Source of the DNA: Tachypleus tridentatus
Taxonomy: Eukaryota; Arthropoda; Merostomata; Xiphosura; Limulidae
Length of the DNA: 64,000 bases
NCBI RefSeq assembly: GCF_004210375.1
Contig: NW_027467782.1
Coordinates: 20,067,276 to 20,131,275, forward strand
Direction: 5' to 3'
Shown: positions 23,756 to 36,195 of the stretch, in pieces
How positions within the stretch are numbered: the first letter of the stretch is position 1
Layout: each line of letters opens with the position of its first letter
Position numbers and translations under genes: made by a program
Notes under the pieces: model-generated
Seen by the model: only the letters and a program-made list of their open reading frames with translations
Databases searched by the model: none
Told to the model about the DNA's origin: nothing

Positions 23756-24773
23756 TTTTCATGACTAAAGCTTTTTTTTTTTTTCAATATGCCTCTGGTA
23801 AAACTGAGTTGTTTTAGGGAAAAGTAACTTTTCAGAAACGAGCAGTGTACTCATTGTATTCACACTGCACGAAGAAAGTTTCCCGAAATTACATATTGGA
23901 TCAACATTTAGCAATAACGTTTTAAAGAAGACCTAACGCTAACTTCGGTTCACTTACTGGCAAATAAAATGGTTTCTGGGGCGTATATGTGCGCGAGATC
24001 ATAACAAAAATACTTTTAATTCGTTGATATACATTTAAGATATGCTACAGTTAGCTTAAGTTATTTCTGATGATCCTAGGCTTAGGAGAACATGGAATTT
24101 GTTAAGTGTAAGTGATAGAAGACCCTAGAGATACAAGTCGACACTGAATCAACCGAGTCACTGATTGAACAGTGATCCGAGTATAGCAGAGAAGGGTAGA
24201 ACTTATTTCTTTCCTAACCAGATTTGAGATTCACAAACAGCGTTCGAAATCTAGATGTTTGGTTATCTCTTTGTTTGTCAGATTAAAACAATAACTATCG
24301 TTCGTGTAAAGTTGAAACTCGCATGATTAAAAGGAAATATTTCCCAGAATAGAGGAAGCGTTGTCAGTTCATATATACACTCAATCATAAGTTGGATACA
24401 ACTAGTATGGCTATTAAAATAGAAAACTTTAGATACACATCGGGAATTGGCTATTAGGCAACGATGAAGTTCGCTCTTCACAAATATGCTTCTGATACAC
24501 AAATCACTTTTGTACATGCTTAAATACACAGTCGTTTTCTTATAGTGAGAGAAATTGTTGACGAAACTGGATTCGTGTTTATAATTTCATCGTGTGAAAA
24601 TCTTATTTTGAGATTGGAATAAACTTGAAGGTGTGGTTAGTTTTATCATCATAAACTCTTTGCTTGATTTTGAGTTTACGTAAATTACCGTTTTATGGAA
24701 CGTGTTGTTTGTGGACAGTTAAAAAAATGTTTTAAATTTGATCAAACAAAATAATAAATTTGTAAGAATACCC

Positions 24774-24910
24774 AAGTCTGGCGTAGCCTATATGGTGTTA
24801 GACTGCAGACCGATGACCGATCCGTGATATAAGACATGATGCCTGTAAACACGCTCAACATTTTCAGCTGTGGATGTATCATACAGTTAACAGTAACTTC
24901 CGTTATTCAG
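24774..24910 (+). mobile_element. SINE-A, old fragment
   Basis: Highly diverged head and proximal body ('tctggcgtagcc...cgctcaacattttcagctgtgg'). Confidence 0.45.
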
Positions 24911-25158
24911 TACAAAGAACTGAACAAAGCCCTTGTGGCGGCGGTTGTTGTAGATTTCTCGTTATTTGAAAATTAGTGACATAGTTTCTGACCTGGTCAT
25001 CTAGTCCATCTACTCACGAGGTAGGTATCTGACGTGAATACTTTCAAGAACTAAAGCTTCAGTACACGTTTTAAGGAATACTGACTTATTTCATTAATAT
25101 GGAGAGAGACGAAATCAGTCATACATTTCACAACTTTAAGAAACATGGACCATCGATT

Positions 25159-25389
25159 TTATTCAGGAACCAGAAAGAGTTCCAATAACTTTGGTGTTTC
25201 TATTCCAATAAAATCAAAGTTTGTACAGGTAGTAGGGACATAAACAGAGAGGAAAACATCTATGACTGTTAACCTCACATCATACCAGAGGTTGTCTTCT
25301 TTTAGTTCCTGATATATAGGATACAAATAACTTTTAATCTTCTTTATGAAGGCTACCTTCTGCTGAATGTCATCTGTTATGTTGTACAT
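25159..25389 (-). CDS. Unknown 76-residue ORF or terminal exon
   Basis: Opens at ATG directly after an acceptor-like site (TTCAGCTTACATAG) and encodes MYNITDDIQQKVAFIKKIK, then a mixed-charge, hydrophobic segment resembling helical-repeat sequence (YLYPIYQELKEDNLWYD), ending LLELFLVPE at a TAA that overlaps AATAAA. Immediately upstream on the same strand another frame (about 25610 to 25465) reads plausible protein including VDNFLGLISIVF but ends in a stop. Possibly two exons of one gene, or a decayed gene. No domain identified. Confidence 0.3.
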   Translation of the reverse strand: MYNITDDIQQKVAFIKKIKSYLYPIYQELKEDNLWYDVRLTVIDVFLSVYVPTTCTNFDFIGIETPKLLELFLVPE

Positions 25390-26070
25390 CTATGTAAGCT
25401 GAATACGTTCACCAACAGCTCAAAGAGCCATCTGTGGGACCACAAATGACCTATCCGGTTTCATTGAGTATTTCACTTGCATGGTTTCGAAACACAATAC
25501 TGATAAGACCCAGGAAATTGTCAACTAGAACAGTAAGACAAACAGTCAACCTTTTCTTATTGCTGTCTACGGAATTTTTTATCGCTGATATCTATATATC
25601 TATGTGTGTGTGGCTTATTGTGTTACCAACAGTTACAGGCGATCCCACTTGATTATAGAAGTACATTATGCAAATATAATAATAAGTTGGAAAACAACGG
25701 TTTATGATCATAATGAAGCGGTTTATTTTGGTGAATTATACGACACGTTTCGACAGAACACTGGTTTGTTTTCTTTAGGGAAGATCTGTAGGATTCTAGC
25801 GCATTATAAGTCTATATACAGTAGTCACTGTTCAGTTTTCTCTGTTAATAAATATATAAATGTACAGTGACTCTCCGAACACCCTGTAGTATAAAATATT
25901 AATATCAATAAGTTGCACGTGTTCTTAATATACTAACAACTTCAAGTTGAAAAATGCCACGGATCATATCCTAAGAAGACAAACCAAAGTTGTGTAAAAA
26001 CGTTTAGTATATTTTCTAAAATATGTATCAACTAATGGTTCTTATAAATCGTTTTTGCCAACTTATTACT

Positions 26071-26195
26071 AGGCCCGGCATGGCCAGGTGGTTAAAGCAC
26101 TCGACTCGTAATCTGAAGATCCCCGTCACTCTAAACATGCTCGTCCTTTCAGCCGTGGGGACGTTATAATGTGACGGTCAATCTCACTTTTTAAA
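26071..26195 (+). mobile_element. SINE-A, 3'-truncated
   Basis: Head and proximal body only; abuts a SINE-B at 26198, suggesting the B element inserted here or joined at a breakpoint. Confidence 0.8.
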
Positions 26196-26197
26196 TG

Positions 26198-26315
26198 CCC
26201 CCCGCTAGTACAGCGGTAAGTTTACAATTTACAATGCTGAAATCAGGGTTCGATTTCCCTCGGTGGGGTCAGCAGATAGTCTGTTGTGGCTTTGTTATAA
26301 GAAAACACACACTTA
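26198..26315 (+). mobile_element. SINE-B copy
   Basis: 'ccccgctagtacagcggtaag', B-box-like 'gggttcgatttccctc', core 'agatagtctgttgtggctttg', tail 'aagaaaacacacac'. Confidence 0.85.
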
Positions 26316-26754
26316 TTACTATAAGCTATCTTTTACTACCCAAATTAAAAACATTTGTTTGAAAATACATTAAAACTGAAATCGAAATGAAATTGTAGTG
26401 AAATTTTATTTAACATTAAGACCAAATTCGCAGGCCTACGTAAGGCTTTTGGAGAAAAAAAAGATTAAGCCAGATCCACGACGACTGCAGTATGTTAAAT
26501 ACATGTACATGTAATTTTCTGTTTTTTTATTAACTGTAGCTCTAAAATTATCGTTTCATTATTGTACATAAATCTGAATTCCGAGATTGATTCTGACTTC
26601 TATTCTATTGTTTATGTTATTATGCCTTAAAGAGATAATTAGCATATTAATCATTTTGACATTATCTTTGTAATCCCTTTAATAATTAGATATCTTAATA
26701 GTTCCTATATTAAGCGTACATATCGGGTGCATGAAATATATTCAAATTAAACTC

Positions 26755-26955
26755 ATAAGCTACGGCTTCTAGATACACCAGAATCCCATTAACCTTATAA
26801 GTTATGGCTTCTAGATACACCAGAATCCCATTAACCTTATAAGTTATAGGCTTCTAGATACACCAGAATCCCATTAACCTCATAAGTTATGGCTTCTAGT
26901 TATACACCAGAATCCCATTAACCTGATAAGTTATGACTTCTAGATACACCAGAAT
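26755..26955 (+). repeat. Minisatellite, 42-bp unit x5
   Basis: Units contain 'ggcttctagatacaccagaa' and 'cccattaacct', nearly identical, with a few small insertions. Confidence 0.9.
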
Positions 26956-27269
26956 CACACAACTCAATACTATCAGCAACTTAAACCTCTCTAACCATTT
27001 TCTTAATCGTATGTGTTTTGTACGTCACACCTGACTTATTGGATAGTATAAATTGTTTAGATAACAAGAGTCTATTAATTATGAAAATTTGAAGAAAATT
27101 AAAACAATCACTTATCATAAATAGTAAAATTTAAACTATTTATAGATAGTATTGGTATGCTCATTGTTTTAGTTTATTTATATATATATTTACTTTGGAG
27201 AAGTAAACGTCTTGTTATCTCGCCACACAGAATTTTGAAAATCACCGAAAAAAAAAAAAAAAGAAAACG

Positions 27270-27378
27270 GGTTCACGTTTCATGTTTTTAATTAAACTGA
27301 CGTTTCATGTTTTCATTGAACTGACGTTTCATGTTTTCATTAAACTGACGTTTCATGTTTTCATTGAACTGAATGTTT
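27270..27378 (+). repeat. Minisatellite, 24-bp unit x4-5
   Basis: Repeated 'gacgtttcatgttttcattg' with alternating ttaaact/ttgaact ends, just after a poly-A stretch. Confidence 0.9.
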
Positions 27379-27690
27379 TCATTAAATTTGTGGCTAATTT
27401 TCTTGAAGAATAAAAAGAAGTGATTAACAATATCAAATAAATTTATGGTATCTAAGAAACGTTCTAGAACATAAATAACACATATGGTTATTCACAAGTA
27501 ACGCCCCCTACAGGAGTATACGTAATGAACAAACTGTAGCACCTTAAATGTGTCACGTCTCACCCACCTATCGAAAAGCACGGAACTAACCAGGCCATCT
27601 GTGATGCCATAACTCATCACTTAATGTGTACTTCCACAGTAGGTGGGGGGAGTTTTGAATATGTTTCTATTACATTTTTTTTTCATACAG

Positions 27691-27712
27691 GCAGAAAAGC
27701 TCAGCATCTAAG
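27691..27712 (+). CDS. 22-nt microexon candidate
   Basis: A strong acceptor (poly-T then CATACAG, ending 27690) and a strong donor (AAG|GTAAGA) flank 22 nt reading G + QKSSASK. It joins the exon at 18591-18832 in phase, completing a Trp codon, and leaves phase 0. The intron to 18832 would be 8.9 kb. No transcript evidence; the pairing is inferred. Confidence 0.35.
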
Positions 27713-27884
27713 GTAAGAAATTTTCAGACTTAAGAGGAGCACTTAATGAAGCACTTAATGACCGGAATACGAGTGTCATCCTGTATTCATGAAAAAACAA
27801 CAGAGATGCACAGCTACATCTCTGAAAATGACAACCGACAGACGCGTCTTTTCTGAGAGTTTTAACTTCATTAACCATTTACAG

Positions 27885-27959
27885 CTCTGGTCAGTTTTGT
27901 CAAGAGCATTTATAGACCCACCAGGAAAATTTCTCCAACCTTCCCGACCTCTCGGTTGA
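27885..27959 (+). CDS. Candidate terminal exon after the microexon
   Basis: Acceptor-like TTAACCATTTACAG precedes a phase-0 frame LWSVLSRAFIDPPGKF... of 24 codons ending in TGA. It would follow the microexon after a 172-nt intron and give a ~112-residue protein from 18591. The opposite strand is also open here (27776-27973), so coding strand is not certain. Confidence 0.25.
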   Translation, partial: LWSVLSRAFIDPPGKFLQPSRPLG

Positions 27960-28317
27960 TCTGGCTCAAGCAAGAGCCTTCGAACTTTGTAGCTTTCACT
28001 GAGGAAAAATTACAAATTTGGTGCCATAAAATGAAGTGCCTGGTAAGAACATTTCACTAAAATTTTAAAATATTGCAGACGTATAGAAATAGAAATTTAT
28101 AATATGAACTGCTTATTTAGCGCTATTATATCCAACACTACTATTATACTGAACAGGAACCATAACGTTCTACTAGAATTGTTAGGTTTCAGTTTTGGTT
28201 TTGCTCGTTCATTTTTTAAACACATCCTCTAAATATTCCAAGTTTTATTCACTTTAACTGTCAACATTACAAAGAGTCTTACAGAGAGATTCATAATAAC
28301 CTATACGATGTTTCGTT

Positions 28318-28615
28318 GTTTATCTGTATCTTTAGAGAACTGTTACAACAGTCAGTCGTTGTTGTAGTTCAGTGTTTATCTGTATCTTTAGAGAAGTGTT
28401 ACAACAGTCAGTCATTGTTGTAGTTCAGTGTTTGTCTATATCTCTAGAGAAGTGTTACAACATTCAGTCGTTGTTGTAGTTCAATGTTTATCAACATCTT
28501 TAGAGAAGTGTTACAACATTCAGTCGTTGTTGCAGTTCAATGTTTATCTCTATATTTAGAGAAGTGTTGCAACAGTCAGTCATTGTCCGTAGTTCAATGT
28601 TTATCTATATATTTA
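28318..28615 (+). repeat. Minisatellite, ~56-bp unit x5
   Basis: Units contain 'ctttagagaagtgttacaac' and 'cagtcgttgttgtagttca'. Confidence 0.9.
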
Positions 28616-28885
28616 CAGAATTATTGGTACATTTAGTAAATATATAGAAAACACACACCATCAACGTAAAGATACGTAAAGTTAAAATTATCCGAGTAAA
28701 ACCACATTATGGTAACGCTTGTAATTTGTAAATATTAGTTAAACTAAATTATCAGTTTTCAAACATTGTGTTATTATAATTATCAGTTCATGTTAGTGAC
28801 TGTCTTGTCTTTTCCCAAAGTTCAAGGGATTTTCTATACCCTGAACAATGAGTATTTTACGTTGTTCTTGTTGTTTCCAATTTAG

Positions 28886-29155
28886 CGGGCCCGGCGTGAC
28901 CCAGCGTGTTAAGTCGTGCGACTCGTAATCTGAGGGCGGCGGGTTCGCATCCCCGTAGCGCCAAATATGCTCCATTTTTCAGCCGTGGGGGCGTTATAAT
29001 GTGACGATCAATCCCACTTCTCGTTGGTAAAAGAGTTAGCAGTGGGTGGTTATGACTAGCTGCCTTCCCTCTGGTCTTACACTGCTAAATTATGGACGGC
29101 TAGCACAGATAACCTCTGTGTTGCTTTGTGCGAAATTAAAAAAAACAAACAAACC
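28886..29155 (+). mobile_element. SINE-A, full length
   Basis: Forward copy from 'cgggcccggcgtgacc' to 'aaaaaacaaacaaacc'; a SINE-C in reverse orientation follows directly. Confidence 0.88.
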
Positions 29156-29265
29156 AATTTAGCACAAAGCTACACAATAGGCTATCTTTGATATGCCCAC
29201 CACTGGTATCGAAACCCGGTTTGTAGCGTTGTAAGTCCGTACACATACCACTGGGGGGCAGTACT
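29150..29265 (-). mobile_element. SINE-C copy
   Basis: Reverse copy: 'gcacaaagctacacaatagg', 'ggtatcgaaacccgg', ending in 'ccactgggggg'. Confidence 0.8.
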
Positions 29266-29944
29266 TTACGTCTTTACATCCACTGACCTTAATAATATTG
29301 TTAACACCTGCCCCACGAACCAGCACAGAATCTAATATGGAGTCTCTTCATAAACCGATCATGTCAGATTATTTCGATAGATCTTAATGAATGAGGCTCG
29401 GAGAAACTTCTAAAACAACCAAAAGCAAAAACATAAAAATATGAATTATGAAATGTATATGAATTATGCAATAGTGGTACCACGCTGCGTGTTATACTAT
29501 AATTTGTATATTTATTCTTTATTGGTGAAAGAACATTTTTTTAATTTGATAATCGCTAGGAAAATCATTGTATCTATTAACGCATTGTGCCACCTGCTGC
29601 TATTTCAAGACAACACTTTTGGGGCTTCACTGTGGTGTTAGTTTCACAAAGTATTAAAACTAAGGACTTTGTATATATGATTCCAATCCATCTTTTAACA
29701 GGTAACGATACTGGTGTGCCCACTTTTATGTATCGCTGTCAATGCAGCAATCAATTAATAAATCTTTGATTGGTCAGTTGTATCGAATCGATTAGAATAG
29801 CTTTGAATAATTTCTCCATCTCATCTGGACCCACAGTTTAGCTTAATGGGTAGGCTTAACTCATGAGATTCACAACACCATCTAGAACATTTCAACCATG
29901 TTTTGTTTTCCCCTTTCAAGTTAACATTTCCATGTAAACATTGA

Positions 29945-30165
29945 TAGTCTCGAGTATAGGTCATGGGTTTGATGTAATAACTTCGACTTCGAAGGAAATA
30001 CCAAATGTCTTCTCTTTTATATCTAATCAGAACAATCCAAACCTTTCTGGAATGACTGTTTTTTATATCCACGTTATGATTTCAGGTTCGATCGTTATCA
30101 GATGTTACAATACAGTGATGTCTTGTCTTTTATATCTCATCAGAACAACCCAAACTAAACACGAG
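29945..30165 (+). repeat. Short imperfect direct duplication
   Basis: 'gtcttctcttttatatctaatcagaacaa' (30007) recurs as 'gtcttgtcttttatatctcatcagaacaa' (30119), about 112 bases apart. The open frames here on both strands are probably incidental. Confidence 0.5.
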
Positions 30166-30227
30166 ATGGCAATATTTGAGTGACTTTCACACTTTGGATC
30201 GAGAAATCCGCTTTCTACTAAGTCAAA

Positions 30228-30497
30228 GGCCCAGAATGGTTCAGGTACTCGACTCGTAATCTGAGGGTCGCGGGTTCGAATCCCCGTCATACCAAACATA
30301 CTCACCCTTCAAACGTGGGGGCATTATAATGTGACGGTCAATACACTATTTGTTGTTAAAAGGGTAGCTCGAGAGTTTGCTGTGGGTGGAGATAACTAAC
30401 TGTTTTTCCTCTAGTCTTATACTGCTATATTAGGGACGGCTAGCGCAGATAGCCCTCGTGTTATTTTGCGCGAAATTCAAAAACAAACAAACAAAGT
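30228..30497 (+). mobile_element. SINE-A, head slightly truncated
   Basis: Starts within the head at 'ggttcaggtactcgactcg' and has intact B box, body and (aaac)n tail. Confidence 0.88.
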
Positions 30498-31159
30498 AAA
30501 TGAAGTATCAGTTTCATCTGATATTAGAAGTTTTTTTTCAATTCTTCTCACATCAACATGAGAAAAAATTCATCAGCTCAGCAACGATGGATATATTTAA
30601 TGTTGTTGTTTTTTCATATTAACGTCAGCGTAAGAAATAGGAGAAATTAATATTTTGTGGGGAAATATAAGTACTTGTAATTTTTATTTGTTTATAATAC
30701 ATTTTACCCTGCCTGCGCGGTACACACAAGAAAACTGGTTGTTGTACCTAATAAAATCTTATCTGCGCTTCTACTGTACAGTTTCAGTTATAATCGGATT
30801 ACGAATTTCATTTTTTTTTGTTGCTCTACGTTTGTTCTACCTCACTAGATTAATTCGGATACGATCCAATTTTTTCTTGGGATGTACTTGTAGAGGGATG
30901 GGTGTGGGGGGAACAGAGTGATTAGTTAGTGTCTCAGGCAACATAAGAAACAACACGAAATAGCTGGAGATAAAAGAGAAAGAACGACCCAAGATGGCTG
31001 CCACCTGTAAAGTATCCTCTGTCTGATCAATACGACAACGTTACACTCAGATCAGTAGAATGTTCTTGAATGTTTCTACTCATAACAAGAGAAATCTAAC
31101 ATTTAAGTACCGTCATATGCTCTCACTCGACCCATATGAGGTTTATAAGGTTAAAATTA

Positions 31160-31225
31160 TAGTTCCAGTCCCCTCGATGAACACAGAATAGATAGCCTAT
31201 TGTATAGCTCTGCAATTACCAAGAA
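31160..31225 (+). mobile_element. SINE-C or SINE-B fragment
   Basis: 'cacagaatagatagcctattgtatagctctg' core only. Confidence 0.4.
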
Positions 31226-31805
31226 ATCACTACAATAGTAACAATAATAATACCACTATAATATATTCACGTGTTAACATGAATTTCTGGGTTACAGATT
31301 TCTCGTTTTAGTTGGTGCGACCTCTACGCCAAAGTATTTTTTATTGTATTGTTGATATGCGTCTCAGAATAAAGGTCTTGGAGCCTAGTTGTAGTTAGGA
31401 GTGAATCATCACAATGGACAATATGCCAAGAGTTACTTTAGTGCCAGAAAAATATCCATAAACATCAGTATATATAAACTATTTTAAACAATCGTATTGT
31501 TGAGAACTCAGATTTTGAACGAATTCCCTCAGCTTCAAGTAGGTGGCGCCAGTAAACACATCACGAAGCTTTTCTGTGGGGTAGGTGTATATATATCAGG
31601 CTTAGAAGGTGCGAGAAAGACTGTCGAATTGAGAATAACTTTGCACAAACGTCATTACAAGGGTAGGAAATCTGGTGTTCTGTGTCCACCACAACAGGTG
31701 ATACACGAGTGAGGTTTATTATCAGGTTTATTAATCTCATGGCCTGGCCTGGCATAAATTTTTAAACAAATGATCTTCTTAAATGTTAAGTAACTCCCCC
31801 TAGTG

Positions 31806-31895
31806 GCTGTAAGGGTTAGTATATTTGGTGCGACGGGGGGATTTGAACCCGTGGTTTACGAGTCGAACGTCTTAACCCACCTGACCATGCCGGAC
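31806..31895 (-). mobile_element. SINE-A head fragment
   Basis: Reverse tRNA-like head only, with 'ggatttgaaccc' B box and 'gaccatgccggacc'. Confidence 0.7.
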
Positions 31896-32237
31896 CTTAT
31901 AGAGATTTTCTTTTCAACTAAAGTAAGTTGATATAAGCCAGTAAGTTTCGTTTGAAAACATTTAGTTAAGTATAATGGTGAAAGTGGAAGAAAGTTTCTT
32001 ATTCTTGTCATGAATTTGTACTTCGTGTTTTATAACTAATTTATGACTCCACTGTTATCATGCAATACACTCCAGTACATGTAAAATGACTCTTTGACAT
32101 CACATTTGTTTGGAACGAAAATTCACAAGTTGCTACTTGTGGCATAGTTTATCAGGTTACGGAAGATATTTCTTAGCGTAACAATGATTTTGAAGCAAAA
32201 TGACCACTTACTAGACTTGTTCATTGAGGAAACCAGT

Positions 32238-32345
32238 CTTCCCAGTAGCACGGTGGTATGTCTCAGGACTTACAATGCTTGAAAACAAGTTTAGATACTT
32301 AATGTACGCTAAACACAAATAGCCCCTTTCCGTAGCTTCTCAGTC
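32238..32345 (+). mobile_element. SINE-C copy (diverged)
   Basis: 'cagtagcacggtggtatgtctcag...acacaaatagcccc' recognisable but degraded. Confidence 0.55.
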
Positions 32346-32490
32346 AATAAGAAGAACAAATTGAACTGTTTTCCTCTAGTGGCAGTTAACGAAAGTACTA
32401 AAATACCAATTTCAACAAGAATAAATTTTATCGTACTTTTAACACATGAGTCTAATAAATAAAATACACGTTTTTTTTTCTACTTTTAGA

Positions 32491-32567
32491 ATATTTGGAA
32501 ACCAGCGAAGGTGGAATGGTTTCTCCTGGACGGTATAAATACCCCGGAGCGATGAACGAACGTTAAG
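32491..32567 (+). CDS. Candidate terminal exon or TATA promoter
   Basis: A strong acceptor (poly-T, CTACTTTTAG, ending about 32490) precedes a GC-richer stretch. One frame reads YLETSEGGMVSPGRYKYPG and stops at TAA near 32567. A second frame reads NIWKPAKVEWFLLDG and stops earlier. The same sequence contains TATAAATA near 32533 with a GC-rich downstream region, so it may be a core promoter instead. The two readings cannot be separated from sequence alone. Confidence 0.25.
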
Positions 32568-34029
32568 GGGACATTTCGAGAACCCACGCTCTCCGCCTTC
32601 ACCCCAAACTCACTGTGTGTGTTTACAATTGATGACCACATAGCAAAGTCATACAATTAAAAGGAAAGACACTAAACAGATCCTAGGCCATAAAGTATAG
32701 GACCACGCATACCTACACAGGTGTTGAGTTCGATCCCACTGAAAACGTTAATTAAAAGAACATCTTAATATATGATTTGCTACTAAAGAACACAGTGGTG
32801 TTAACTAAATTTATAGGCCAATTCCTGTTTCACAAACCGTTTTAATTGTCTAAAGTTTCAGGTTATTTGATAAAAATCATTTTAGTTGTTTTATTATTTA
32901 CTTCTTGTTATTAAAGTCAAGTTGTACATAAATTATTTATCTATTGAAAACACTATATGGGTTACATCATACATCTAAACTGCCCTGACATCCAGTGAAA
33001 TGTGAATTACAGTCAGTAAATAAGAATAGTAATTATTAGAACATGAGCTGTCAAATTATTGTGTGCACATTTGTTATTTATTTTATTTCTACAAATAACA
33101 TTAATAATATGATAAAAGTATAATGTTATTATATTTTAATTACAATTTAATGTTTATTTGTCTTTCTGAATTATTTACTATAATATATGAAATATGCTAT
33201 TAAGCGCAATCTACATTACATAAACTAATTGTGTAAAATCTTACTGATTGAAGTATAATATTTATAATTGGTTAAAAATGTAATACTGAAGACATTTTAC
33301 AATGTTCTTCATTGTGACCAACACTTGTTTTGAAAAGTACAGTTTTCTTTCATTGTTTCATGTTTAACTATATGGTGTAAGGAAGCAACATTGACCACGA
33401 TATAATATTTCACATTGTTCGTATGTCACTTGAATAAATGATTAGAGAAACATAGTGTTCTAATTAGTAGTTTTAAAATATAAAACACATTATTATACTT
33501 GTATTGTGAATTGTTTGTATATTTCTTTTATCAGCCAGTAATTAAAATTCCACTGGCCTTGTTATTTGAACAATAAACAGAGATGCGCGGAACGTGAGAA
33601 AAGTATTACCTCTTGTCTATTGTTGACTTTGTTCTTTCGAGGACTAGCCTGCAATGTGAGAAAGACATAGATGAACTGTGCAAAGAGATGGGTCGATATG
33701 CAAACAATCAAACGTATTAAAAGATAGAAATAAATACAGTTTCATAATATGTTATTATAAATGGAGCTGAAAGCTCATTCTCAATCCCATATCTAAAGGT
33801 TTTCTTGATAATTTGTATGGTAAAACTACTTACACTCATGAAATACTATTCAGTAGTGGTATAGATATGTCTCGTATACAATAATTTTTTAAAGATAAAT
33901 TTAAGTATGGGATTTGATATAATTAGATTATGAGACATTAAAGTTCTTAATATAATTGTAAAATGATAAAATGGTCCCGGGTGCGTAACAAAAATATTCA
34001 TCCCTGGATATTAATTACTAAAACAGTGA

Positions 34030-34094
34030 TTTGTTTTGTTGTTGTTTTTTAAATTTTGCGCAAAGCTACATAATGATTATCTGCGCTTGCCGTA
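34030..34094 (-). mobile_element. SINE-A tail fragment
   Basis: Reverse tail plus 'gcgcaaagctacataatg...tgcgcttgccgt'; merges into the minisatellite that follows. Confidence 0.6.
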
Positions 34095-34097
34095 GAT

Positions 34098-34316
34098 CAG
34101 CGATGTTATCTCTTATGTAACATTTAAGTTATGTCGTAGTAAGTGATGCCATCTCTTGTGTAACATCCAAAGTTATGTCGTAGATAAGTTATGTCATCTC
34201 TTGTGTAACATTCAAAGCTACGTCGTAGATAAGTGACGTCATATCTTGTTTAACATTTAAAGTTATGTCGTAGATAAGTAATGTTATCTTTTATGTAACA
34301 TTTAAAGTTATATGTA
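34098..34316 (+). repeat. Minisatellite, ~45-bp unit x4-5
   Basis: Units contain 'atgtcgtagataagt' and 'atctcttgtgtaacat'. It starts right at a SINE-A tail fragment. Confidence 0.9.
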
Positions 34317-34775
34317 ATACTTCATATTGTGTAATAACCCTAATGCCTGCTGCTTACATAAGACATATATGGAATAAATTGTTGGAACATTTCCTATAGA
34401 TAAGCAAGATATAAATGAAAGTACAATGTGTAATGTCGTATTTGTGAAAATATAATATACAAATTTGTTAAAAATATAATATATAATGTCGTTGAAACTT
34501 AAAACATGTAAAGTCATTGAAAACATAACGTATTTCTCAGTCTACGAAGTGTATAAACATAGTTTTATGCATATATATGCTTGCTGTCATAGGAGAATAT
34601 ATACCCATTGTTATAATATTTACAAAGTTAAAAATACAAGAGGCTTAGACTGATACAAAAGGTTAATAATTTTCTCGTATCTACCTTTGTTGTAGACACC
34701 ATAATTTTCCTAATGTTGAATAAAACCTTTAAGGTTTTTTCTCCATTGTATTTTTTAAATTAAAAAATAACTTAC

Positions 34776-34885
34776 CTTATAAGGAAGGAAACGAGAAACA
34801 ACGTTAGGAGACTCGTGACCGCGAGGAACTGCTCAGAAACTCAAATTCGATCTTATATTTCACCAAGAAGAAAGGTGGGAATACT
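34776..34885 (-). other. Candidate non-coding first exon with Inr
   Basis: On the minus strand an Inr-like TTTCAGT (+1 at about 34885) lies below an inverted CCAAT motif (ATTGG, about 34893-34897), and GC-rich leader sequence runs to a consensus donor ATAAG|GTAAGT (GT at 34775/34774). No ATG frame is evident, so it would be 5' UTR. The gene it serves would lie at lower coordinates on the minus strand; the broken GPCR (15.5 kb) or the ORF at 25.2 kb are possibilities, unproven. Confidence 0.35.
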
Positions 34886-35137
34886 GAAACCTCGTCCAAT
34901 CGCAGCCCCTGTTGGCAGCTTTCTAGCATTACAGCAGTGTTGCGGGTGATTGTGAGCATCTTGTGACTCTACCCATCATGGTATCAAATTGTACTAAATC
35001 TGCCACTCGTGTGATCGAGTCTTCAGTAGAATGATGGTCATAATTATAATTGTATTCATAAACTCAAATAAATATAAAGAACATCTCATGAATCTATATA
35101 ATTCTTGTATATCATGGAATTATTTTATTGAATATTT

Positions 35138-35188
35138 TCGCAGATAGCCCTCTCATAGCTTTGCGTGAACTTCATAACAAACAAATCC
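35138..35188 (+). mobile_element. SINE-A tail fragment
   Basis: 'cgcagatagccctctcatagc...aacaaacaaa' only. Confidence 0.6.
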
Positions 35189-35666
35189 TTTGAGATCGTA
35201 TAGCAGGATCTGACTGTCACTCTTATAATACATCCAAAGTTCAAAAGTGCGGAGCGTGTTTTTTATTTTGATTTTGATAATAACTGAACGTGAGCCACGG
35301 AACCTCCAATCTAGCACATTAATCTCAGGTCCAAGCTTGACCCATGAACTTAAGTAAAACACGTGTATTGTAAAGCAGTAACTGCAGAAAGTGGGAACAT
35401 GTGTCACAGAAGCAATTGCCTTTGTGTGTGTGTGAATTTAATGAACATTTAAGTGGAATATGGCGAGTTTTATTCACCAATAGAAGTTGTCAAGGATGAT
35501 CTATATTTATTTCCTCCTGATAAAGAAACGTGAAAAGAGTCATAGAAAGTTTCACAAGTAAATAACTGGTGAGAAAAATAATTTCGTGAGTTCACAAGAA
35601 TCTTTGTTCATAATTACATAAAAATAACACATGGTGGATAAAATGTCGTTCACGATTCGAATTTAG

Positions 35667-35933
35667 TTTGTTCTGAATTTCGCGCAATGCTACACGAGGA
35701 CTATCTACGCCAGCCTCCCTAATTTAGTAGTGTAAGACTAGAAGGAAGGCAGCTTGTTATCATTACCCGCCGCCAACTCTTTGGCTACTCTTTTCCCAAC
35801 GAATAGAGGGATTTAACGTCACAATATAACGCCTCAATGGCTAAACATGTTTGGTGTGACGGTGATTGGAACCCGCAACCCTCGGATTGCGAGTCGAATA
35901 TCTTAACCACATAGTCATGCCGGGCCACACGGT
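35667..35933 (-). mobile_element. SINE-A, full length
   Basis: Reverse copy from 'tttgttctgaatttcgcgc' to 'agtcatgccgggcc'. Confidence 0.88.
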
Positions 35934-36195
35934 TCAAGTATCTTGATCGTATTAATTAATTTGTCTTTGTACTCAACCAATCATCAACATCTAAATAAAT
36001 ACGCGCGTGTCTAGAACTTGATACTGATGTTAAATAGCACTAAAACATAAATATATTAGTATTTATTATTTCAAATAATGGAGTCAGGAAAAAGAACCAG
36101 AAGAAAAAAAGTTAATTCGATAAAAATACAACATTTCAAAGTCATCTTTCTCTATTAATAACCATACTGGGTGTCAAACATCAATAATTATTTTG

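Noticed and set aside
30993-31025. ATG in 'caagatggctgccacctgtaaag' as a first exon
   Set aside because: Only ten codons to a stop and the donor (AAA|GTATCC) is weak.
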